From Rhynchopus euleeides (taxonomy: Eukaryota; Euglenozoa; Diplonemea; Diplonemida; Diplonemidae), in the NCBI GenBank assembly GCA_963210315.1, contig OY723262.1, forward strand, positions 310,001 through 374,000: DNA of 64,000 bases, written 5' to 3'. The position numbers were made by a program, and so were the translations under genes. Of the stretch, positions 56,624 to 64,000 are shown one piece after another. The notes beneath the pieces were generated by a model. That model was not told the origin of the DNA. It did no database searches and saw nothing but the letters and a program-made list of their open reading frames with translations. Every line of letters starts with the position of its first letter. Within the stretch, counting starts at the first letter, position 1.

Positions 56624-56948
56624 TAGGGGGGGGGGGGGGTAGGGGGGGTCATAAGCCCGTACAAAACCACATTTTTCAACATACCATCAGAACCGCCCTA
56701 ATACCTGATCTGACCCGAAAATCCGACCCATACCCCCCCGGAAACCGTCTGGAGCCCACTTGTGACACCTGATGCGCACTTTTGTGATGATTTTTTGGGG
56801 TCCTAAAAAATGTACCTCAGTTTCGTACCTTGCCTTTGTACCTGAACCACTCCCGACCGCAGTATTTCGTTCTTTGCAAGGAAAGGGTATCACTACGCTC
56901 ACCCAGCACGCCGAGCAACACATGCCGTGTGCCTAGGGCCTCGCAGAG

Positions 56949-57269
56949 GTGTCAGATGCTGCTGCAGAGGGGTACCTTGCTCGAAAGACGCTCGCCAAAC
57001 GGGAGATGTGCGGGGTCCCGGCAGAGAGCGTTGTGGCAGACCTGCGTCAGAAGAAAACGGCACACGACATCCGTGAGGCGACATTATTTCGGGCGCTCCG
57101 TCGGGCTGGGTACATAGGAGAGCGAGTGGGACGTGGTGACGACAGATATATGCAGTGGTGCATCAACTGCACGCACGTGCGAAAAGCGGCGTTCCTTGCT
57201 GGCCAAGAAAGATGTCACCTGCACTCCTACTCCTCCCACTCCTCCTGCTCCTACCCCTACACCAACTGA
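56949..57269 (+). CDS. Conserved small ORF in element E5
   Basis: Second copy of the 106-residue frame at 15737-16057 and the same protein. Its preservation is not strong evidence for selection because the two copies are nearly identical throughout. A distant helix-turn-helix resemblance is the only functional hint. Confidence 0.3.
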   Translation: MSDAAAEGYLARKTLAKREMCGVPAESVVADLRQKKTAHDIREATLFRALRRAGYIGERVGRGDDRYMQWCINCTHVRKAAFLAGQERCHLHSYSSHSSCSYPYTN

Positions 57270-57991
57270 TGTGGGCAGTGAGTGATGGCAGCTCCAGAGC
57301 AGCAGATGATCTAGGAAGCGATGAACGGGTCAGCCGGGCAGACTACCCCAGTCCGTACCGGAAGTACGAAGCGTTGCGGGCCCGCCACCACCGCCTCCAG
57401 GAGAGGACCCGAGGATTAAGAGTAGGGTTGTACAACGCCAGGGGAGAGTATTCCCCTGGCGTTGAGACATCCCTGACGATCTTGCGGTCGCACTGTGGGG
57501 GTTGAGTCGGCAGGCAGATGCCTATCCAATGACTTTGTTGAGTCCTCACATGGTACACTCTCATGCGTGCTGTTGAGACTGCGTGGTGTGCATATCCTGC
57601 GGGGGGCGCAAATTACACAGCACAAACATAATCATTTCGACTCTCAGGTCGTCCAATATCCCAATCGTGCCTTCACAGGCTGAGATCGACGAAGCAAAGA
57701 CACATCTGCAACGCTGCCTAATGCCGATGCAGCCTCGCAGGCGTACGAAGTACTCACAATGACCCATCTGCGATCGAAGTACTACACCCAGAAGGTGGCT
57801 GAACTCATTCAGCTGGCGCAACAACACAACATTCCCACTAATCAGGTACAAGAAAGACCTTGCCGAGGCACTGGGGAGGCAACATCGTGCCACCTGAGCC
57901 GGAACCACCGCAGAAAAGGCAAAGAACGAAATATTGCGGTCGGGAGTGGTTCAGGTACAAAGGCAAGGTACGAAACTGAGGTACATTTTTT

Positions 57992-58379
57992 GGTCTGGAG
58001 AGCATGGGAATATAAACAAGGCCCTGTCGCGGTGGGTCATCCGCAGGGTGTTGAACCAGGACCCCTGCGCCTTGTCAAACGCCCAGGCATTCTACCGAAC
58101 CGCGACATCCACACCGGTTGCACTGCGTGCCCCCATCGTGGAGGGTCTCGCAGGAGGGGACGAGGACGCAGTCCGTCGATGTGGAGGCCGGGGCGGCGTC
58201 AGCTGGGTACTCCACCGAGGGGATGCGGCTCCAGTCAACCAGCTCCAGGTCGAACTTCGCCCTATCGGACATTTTGTTTGTGCGCACTATGCAATATATC
58301 TGTTCATGGAATTATGTATGTTGCACTGCACGCTGCCAACAGCCTATTGTTTACTGTCACAAGCAAGATTGTTTGTGTA
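57992..58379 (-). pseudogene. Probable captured gene fragment inside E5
   Basis: E2 lacks this segment, so it was acquired by E5. On the minus strand it reads MSDRAKFDLELVDWSRIP, then EYPADAAPASTSTDCVLVP from an ATG at 58273, and after a frame change NAWAFDKAQGSWFNTLRMTH. These look like protein-coding composition, but the frame is broken and I do not recognise the family. It resembles the host fragments carried by Pack-type elements; an unrelated nested insertion is possible. Confidence 0.45.
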
Positions 58380-58547
58380 AAAAAATCATCACAAAAGTGC
58401 GCATCAGGTGTCACAAGTGGGCTCCAGACGGTTTCCGGGGGGGTATGGGTCGGATTTTCGGGTCAGATCAGGTATTAGGGCGGTTCTGATGGTATGTTGA
58501 AATTTTTGGTATTTGTACGTTTTTAGGGGGGCTTATGACCCCCCCTA

Positions 58548-59800
58548 GGGCAGTGATTAAAAATTCGTGTTATTCGAATACGAATATTATTCGAATAATT
58601 TCTCGAAAAATTTTCGCCACGAATAATTCGCGAATTATTCGTGGGGTTTTACTGGGGTTTCTCTGCTAGGAATAGGGACCTACTGCCCACACTCGGGTCG
58701 TGGTCGTGGCCCACGACCCCAGTGTGCCCTGAGGAGGCGTGCAATCACTACATTGTGATGATGCGACGCCGAGAATCATCATCTGCAGTGCCTGGAGGAG
58801 TACGCTGCACCGTGCATTGAAGACAACAAGCGCTAAGGGGAGTGGGCACCGTCGCGCTGGTGGGACCATTATGGTGCCAGGCGGCCGCTGTTGCACCACG
58901 GGGCTGTACCTGATGGGGAAATCGTCATCCGCGATCCCTACCGAACTTGCGTGGAGGGAGCGGAGCCACCTGGGGCACTCAAAGGTGGAAGCACTACCCC
59001 GGTGCCCGAACCTGGGATACATTGTGCGTGCTTTATGCTGTTCCTGTTGTGCAGTTGGTGACTGGCAGGATAGCAACTGCCTCCTTCAAGATCCCTGTGG
59101 TGGAGACCTCCACGCGTGAGTGAGGTGCTGCCGATGCAAAGGGATCACCACACCTGTGTACCGTACGGTCAGACATACGTGTGATGATTCATGAGGAAAG
59201 CAAAGCCTGAGGCGCTCTGCGGCGCTTTCCCTCGGTTTGCACTGGAATACACGTGATCTGACGCCTCTGCCCCTACACAAACCCACAGAAACTTCACGAA
59301 TAATGACCGAATAACACATGGCCATTTATTCGCGAATAATGCCATTATTCGTATTCGAATACGAATATTATTCGAATATGTACCTGGGACCCCCCGTGTA
59401 TAAGTCCCCCCCCCCTTACCCCCGTGTTTAAGTCCCCCCCTGGGGGTCTGGCAGGGGGGGGACTTAAACACAGGGGGACCTAAACACGGGGGTGGGCTGG
59501 TCTGGAGGGTCATCAGGTGGCCCCTAGGCCCTCCAGGTGCTGTCAGAGTCGAAAAGTGGGGTGCCAAAAGTCCATCCGGACCGGAATTACCCCCCTACGA
59601 CAGCAGAGGAAGAGGTCTTCTTGGTCTCCACTGTGCCACCCCCGTGTTTAAGCCCCCCCTGTGTTTAGGTCCGCCCCCCCGTGTTTAAGTCCCCCCCGGC
59701 CGAAAATCGCCTCCAGGGGGGGGACTTAAACACGGGGGGTCCCAGGTAACTCTGAAAATCGGAGATCACGAATTATTCGCGAATAGTATCTTCACTGCCC
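58548..59800. mobile_element. TA-bounded element E6, GGGCAGTG ends, CGAATA repeats
   Basis: Ends GGGCAGTGA and its complement, in TA (58546-58547 and 59801-59802). Subterminal AT-rich arrays use CGAATATTATTCG, GAATACGAATATTATTCGAA and CGAATTATTCGCG words on both sides. The core (about 58650-59280) has no recognised gene. N8 is nested in the right subterminal array. Confidence 0.75.
59383..59746. mobile_element. N8: nested TA element, CCTGGGACCCCCCGTGT ends
   Basis: Starts CCTGGGACCCCCCGTGT and ends with its complement; flanked by TA (59381-59382 and 59747-59748). The words GTGTTTAAGTCCCCC and GGGGACTTAAACACGG are repeated several times in both orientations, so much of the 364 bp can fold back. 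No coding capacity. Confidence 0.8.
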
Positions 59801-59802
59801 TA

Positions 59803-60691
59803 GGGGGGGGGGGGGTCACGAGGGATTCCACCCCCTCTCTGTGTCGAAGCTGTGTGTGTGTGCCAAAAAAGCGGCGACGCCCGATGTTGGTCGGGGCAAT
59901 CACTCCTCTGACCCCAGAGAGAACGGTACCCTTGAAAGATTCCATTTTTTGACTTGCTTTTTTTGCCGAGGGGGGGAGGGGGGGGTCCGGGCGGCGAGCC
60001 CCATATGGGAGCCACTGATGTGGGTGCCAAAGCGGTGCTGAACAGCCCGTTCCCCTCCCTCCCCTCTCCGTAAACCAGCATGCAGCAGTGAAGGCTGCTG
60101 AGTGGCCAGAGCTGGTTTGTGGGGGGGGGGGGGGGTCAGGAGGGGGTGGTGACGGCGTCGGGTCGTGTGAGAGTTGAAGGAGAAACATAGACTACCACAT
60201 CCCTCCCCCCCCCAACCCCCCCCCCCCCGGTGTGCCTCAAAGGGGTAAAAAAAACAAAGGTGGCAATTCCGGATGAACAGATCTTCGCCGAGCTGCACAC
60301 CTGTGATGCCAAAGGTGTGAGGCCCCTTCTCCTGCGAAGTGGTGGGCAAACAAGACCTGCGGTTATCCTGGAATCAGGGCGGGGAGGGGATACGATATAC
60401 GTTTGGCGCGAGAACAGCGATGTCAAAAAAATGCCTTGAGATAGTACCCTCTGCCCTCTGAAGGCTTGAGTTTGGGTTACTTCGCGGCTGTTCTGTTCCC
60501 GCTCACATCGATCGCTCGCAAACTGTTTTGGCTGGCGTGAAGTAAAAACTTTGTGTCTGCAAATCAGAAAGGGGAGAGAAGAACCAGCGGGTATTCGTCG
60601 ATCGCGAGAACACCCCACACGCCTGCTGCGGGTGTGGTGTGTCCTGCATGATCTGCATAGCAAAGTTTCCTGCGTTGTTAGCACAACTCCA
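59803..60691. other. Intergenic, no supported gene
   Basis: G and C runs near 59803-59813, 60120-60135 and 60205-60228. A plus-strand frame at 60230-60439 (DEQIFAELHTCDAKGVRPLL) is short and unsupported. Confidence 0.4.
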
Positions 60692-60751
60692 AAAATACTA
60701 CGAGAAACACTTGGCCTCTATGCTGTGAGTGTTGCATTGGACGCTTCCACC
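60692..60751 (+). repeat. 60-bp direct repeat, left copy
   Basis: Starts AAAATACTACGAGAAACACT and ends GCTTCCACC. An identical copy occurs at 61054-61113, 362 bases away. The 302 bases between them are not obviously coding. Confidence 0.9.
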
Positions 60752-61053
60752 TGTTGAACGGGCTCCACCTCTTGCACTTTGAAAAACCCCTCCCCCCCCC
60801 ATATTTTTTTTTGATTTGACAACTCCGGTTTGGTGTACCTCGATTAGCTTACCTTACCTTGTCGTCGGACACAACATATCATCGTTGTCCCAAACCCCGT
60901 AACCCACGTGAAGTGGATCATCTGAAGTGCAGAATGAGGTGGAGCAGGTGGAGCACGAAACATAAGTAAACCATAGCAAGAGAGGCCAGCAGCAGTCCCG
61001 AGTCCATCGCGTTCCTCGTAGCATTTCCCGTACCACACAGGTGTGTTATGTGC

Positions 61054-61113
61054 AAAATACTACGAGAAACACTTGGCCTCTATGCTGTGAGTGTTGCATT
61101 GGACGCTTCCACC
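61054..61113 (+). repeat. 60-bp direct repeat, right copy
   Basis: Exact copy of 60692-60751. The pair could be a tandem duplication of 362 bp reduced by deletion, or short terminal repeats of an element; no coding region decides it. Confidence 0.9.
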
Positions 61114-63148
61114 CAGGACCCTTAGGACCCAAGGACTTAGGGACGCCGCGCGAACGGTCTACTATTGAAGTGATCAGGCTCCGTCGCCCATCGTATGCAT
61201 CCCTCCGATGGTAATGTACCGCTTTCTACGTTGTCACGAGCACCTTGTACGGAAAACGATCGAACCTCACTCGCTGAGGGGATCCGCCTGCCTCGGCCGT
61301 GTGCCGCCGTCGTGTGGTCAGCCTCGTGATTCTTGGTGTGCCCTATCGACAACATGCCTGTCTCTCCAGTTGCCGCACCCGGCGAGAGAGTTGATGCGTC
61401 TCAACCCGGCGAAACTAAGGGGGCAAAGGTTGCACACAGCCCCGCCTGTGCTGCAACCACCCGCTCTTGGCTGACCCCCGACGTCTGGTGCGTTTCCCAC
61501 TCCGGGTATTTGAATCCTCACCCTGTACCTCTTCAGGATCCTCTATCCCCTGGGGAACCCTTCCCCTCGAGGCTTCTTCACGTCTCCGACATATTGGTGT
61601 GTGCCCACATGACCCTTCTTCCTGACATCCTCGATGTCGTTTTGCACCCCGGGCGATGCACTGAGACGGCCGTATCCAGGTAGTCAGTGGCCATGCCCAG
61701 CCCCTCAGCGTGACAGTCCTCTGGTGCGCTCCCAGCACCACCACCGCGACGCTCGTGCATATTCAGCCACCATGACCCGGCAGCTCTCGCCTGGGGACAG
61801 GGCTCGGCGGATCGAGAAATCACAGTCTGAAACTCGCCTCCCAGCTCCTCCGCAGCAGTCTACTGTCCGGCCGTCTTAAACTCTCGCCCTTCGGGAGCCC
61901 GGCCAACACCCGGTGCTTTCCGGCGTGATCTCGATCGCTCTGTGGCTCTCTGTGTCCTCTCCGGTCTTCGCTGGCTGCGAGCGAGTTGCGGGGTGAAGCC
62001 CAACGCGCCTCTTCATGGCGCACTGGAGACGCTGCATGGAGTGCCCAGGGGTAGGTGTGAGAGGTGCCGGCCCTTCTGGGTGAAAGAGGGCGATCGCGCG
62101 CACTGTCGTCTCCTGAACTCCGCTCGAGCGGTGGACAACACGTTCCTGCGGCCCCCTTCCCACTGGGCTGATCCCCACTGTACCTGCCCCATCGCCCGCC
62201 TCGTAGACAGCGCATCAAACGGAGGCCCTGTGGCCCCACGTGGCGTCGATTCAGTGGTAACGCCCGGACTCAGTGTGGAGGGCGTATTTCCCGGTGCGTG
62301 AGGAAATTCGAGGCCCTGGAGGTGTGGGCATGCCAGAAGGATTCTCGGAGTCGCCTTCTTAATGAGAGAGGTGAGTCCCCGCGGACCGGAGCTTGTCGCA
62401 CGCTGCAGTCGCTGTTCGGGCTTGTCGAGTAGGCTGCTGGGTACTCGGGAAGACTGGCCGACTGCCCCCCAACCTTGTGGAATGATCTCGGCCCGCTGCC
62501 ATGGCTGCGGTTTCGGTGGACCCCCTCAGCGGCGGCACCGCTGACACAGGCGATGCGGACGCGTCTCTCAGTCGCTGCTTCTTTTGCTCCCCGAGCAGTG
62601 CAGCTTGGGAGAGCGTCTCGGCTGTGTTGGATACCTGATCTCTGTGTATGTCCCACGGCACCTCGCAGGTGTCCAGTCAGCAGCTCCCCTTCCCTGCATG
62701 GAACTGTGAGGTCGTACGTCTCAACACCGGGCCACAGACGCCCGGAACTCCCCCTGACCCCTGTGAATAATGCAGGCTTGAATGTGTGTCCCCCGGCAGG
62801 GAGACTATGCTTCGACGGAGTATGCCCCGCTTGGGGCGTGTGCGGGCATCCGCTTGACGCCGGGGTGCGCGTAGTCGGCATTCGCGCAGATAAGCTGGGC
62901 ACGACAGACGTGCCGGCTTCTCGGGGGCGTGTCCGGGGGCGTTGCATTGGTACACGAAAACTGTCGCCCTCGGAAAGCTCACGTCGCGTCACCGTGCTCG
63001 AGCTGGATCTGGCAGGCTGTGTGTGACAGGCCACCCTTCCGCCTTCAGGTGCCGTCGCTCGGGCAAAAAAGGTGTATTTCTCAATCAAGAGAGTATGCCC
63101 CTCACGATTGTGGCACGATTGTGTCTCCCCGGGTCAGGCTCGGTATTC
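61114..63148. other. Unassigned region of different texture
   Basis: About 2 kb that lacks the long G/C runs seen elsewhere. Open frames exist on both strands, the longest being 62270-63088 minus, but none has a recognisable domain or ordered composition. A decayed retroelement is possible but I see no reverse transcriptase or integrase motif. Confidence 0.35.
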
Positions 63149-63895
63149 CAGTCGAAAGCGTAAATGCCCCTCGGCACTGTGCTGGGCGGGGTTGTGTCTC
63201 GGTCAGGAGAGGAGGTGCCCCTCAGGCAAAATCCTGCGTCTCGCGGTCGGGAGTGAGTGCCCCTCGGCAGGAATGTGTCTCGGCCAGGTGTCCCTCAGGC
63301 AGGGAATGTAATGTCTCGGCCCGGTGTCCCTCGGGCATGAATGTGCGTCTTGGCCAGGTGCCCCTCAGGCAGGGTGCCCCGTAGGCGGAAGTGTATGTCG
63401 CGGCCAGATGCCCCTCAGGCAGGGTGCCCCGTAGGCGGAAATGTATGTCTTGACCAGGTGCCCCTCGGGCAGGGTGCCTCGTAGGCGGAAGTGTCTGTCT
63501 TGGCCAGGTGCCCCTCGGGCAGGGTGCCTCGTAGGCGGAAGTGTATGTCTTGGCCAGGTGCCCCTCGGGCAGGGTGCCTCGTAGGCAGAGGTGTCTGTCT
63601 TGGCCAGGTGCCCCTCGGGCAGGGTGCCCCGTAGGCGGAAGTGTGTGTCTTGACCAGGTGCCCCTCGGGCAGGGTGCCTCGTAGGCGGAAATGTATGTCT
63701 TGGCCAGGTGCTCCTCAGGCAGGGTGCCCCGCAAGCGTAAGCTGTAGGTATGTCGTGGCCAGGTGCCCCTCAGGCAGGTAATGTCTCGGCGAGATGCCCC
63801 TCGGGCAGGAAAAATGCGTCTCGGCTAGGTGCCCCTCAGGCAGAAGTGGGTGTCTCGGTCCGATGCTCCTCGGCAAGATCGTGTCTCGGTCAGGA
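63149..63895. repeat. Minisatellite, 50-bp unit, with degenerate flanks
   Basis: GTAGGCGGAA starts near-identical 50-bp units at 63381, 63431, 63481, 63531, 63581, 63631 and 63681. Each unit contains CCAGGTGCCCCTCGGGCAGG. On both sides (63149-63370, 63740-63895) are shorter, diverged units of the same GTCTCGGCCAGGTGCCCCTC theme. Because 50 is not a multiple of three, open frames across it repeat every three units and are probably not genes. Confidence 0.9.
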
Positions 63896-64000
63896 AAGTA
63901 GGAGTTGGATATCACTGACGTCACTTTGCTGCATCAGTATCGACCCATTTATCAGCACCCGACTGTTGCTCTTGGTCCCGCCTTTGTCAGCGCCTCTGTG

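Larger units (their letters stand above)
56642..58545. mobile_element. TA-bounded element E5, second copy of E2, with captured segment
   Basis: Same ends and about 240-bp terminal repeats as E2, bounded by TA at 56640-56641 and 58546-58547 (shared with E6). It keeps the 187 bp near 57588-57774 that E2 lacks. Plus-strand frames at 56949-57269 and 57155-57505 match E2. Near 57780-57890 two frames together read KVAELIQLAQQHNIPTN and YKKDLAEALG, like a SAP DNA-binding motif interrupted by a frame change. A segment of about 390 bp (57992-58379) replaces a few bases of the right terminal repeat. Confidence 0.8.

Noticed and set aside
63222..63734. 170-residue minus-strand frame across the minisatellite
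   Set aside because: It follows from the 50-bp tandem unit, which changes frame each copy; no start context or domain.

Overview
The window looks like a gene-sparse eukaryotic protist genome. It is GC-rich, full of G/C homopolymer runs, and every host gene I can support reads on the minus strand. Just upstream of most start codons there is a pyrimidine tract and an AG (often CAG), as expected of spliced-leader acceptor sites. The cis-introns are few, short and begin GTATG (mostly GTATGC or GTATGT). One-way gene order plus likely trans-splicing suggests Euglenozoa, and the cis-introns and lifestyle genes fit a diplonemid better than a trypanosomatid. That placement is inference.

Host genes, in transcription order (right to left): a sphingolipid C9-methyltransferase-like enzyme (44.3-45.8 kb); a secreted AA10 lytic polysaccharide monooxygenase with a CBM1-like module (36.6-37.7); a small leucine-rich-repeat protein (35.0-35.6); CPSF2/CPSF100 (31.1-33.8, three exons); an Mtr4-type exosome helicase (26.3-29.7, four exons); a possible terminal exon (24.1-24.4); an acylated EF-hand protein kinase (21.8-23.9, two exons); a small four-helix COPI-associated-like membrane protein (17.45-18.4, five exons); an MRNIP-like zinc protein (11.5-12.3); a catalytically dead calpain-like protein with EF-hands and B-boxes (6.3-10.0); a large coiled-coil protein (1.8-5.3); and a frame-broken ankyrin array running off the left edge. 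Several serve RNA 3' processing and decay (CPSF2, Mtr4). The rest are signalling, membrane or secreted proteins with no evident shared pathway, as expected of polycistronic arrays.

The most unusual content is a set of inverted-repeat elements bounded by a TA dinucleotide. Two clusters (14.5-17.45 kb and 54.9-59.8 kb) are made of elements joined end to end, adjacent ones mostly sharing a single TA at CnTAGn junctions, with further elements nested inside. Four insertions can be proven because an uninterrupted relative of the target is present in the same window. Outer termini (GGGCAGTG or CACGGTGG) are shared between elements whose subterminal or internal repeats are completely different, and a core has been exchanged between elements with different ends. 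One copy carries an apparent captured gene fragment. The right side of cluster 1 abuts the last exon of the membrane-protein gene, so its stop codon seems to be formed by the TA and the element's first base.

From 45.8 kb to the right end I recognise no host gene. That stretch holds palindromes, the second cluster, a 60-bp direct-repeat pair and a 50-bp minisatellite.
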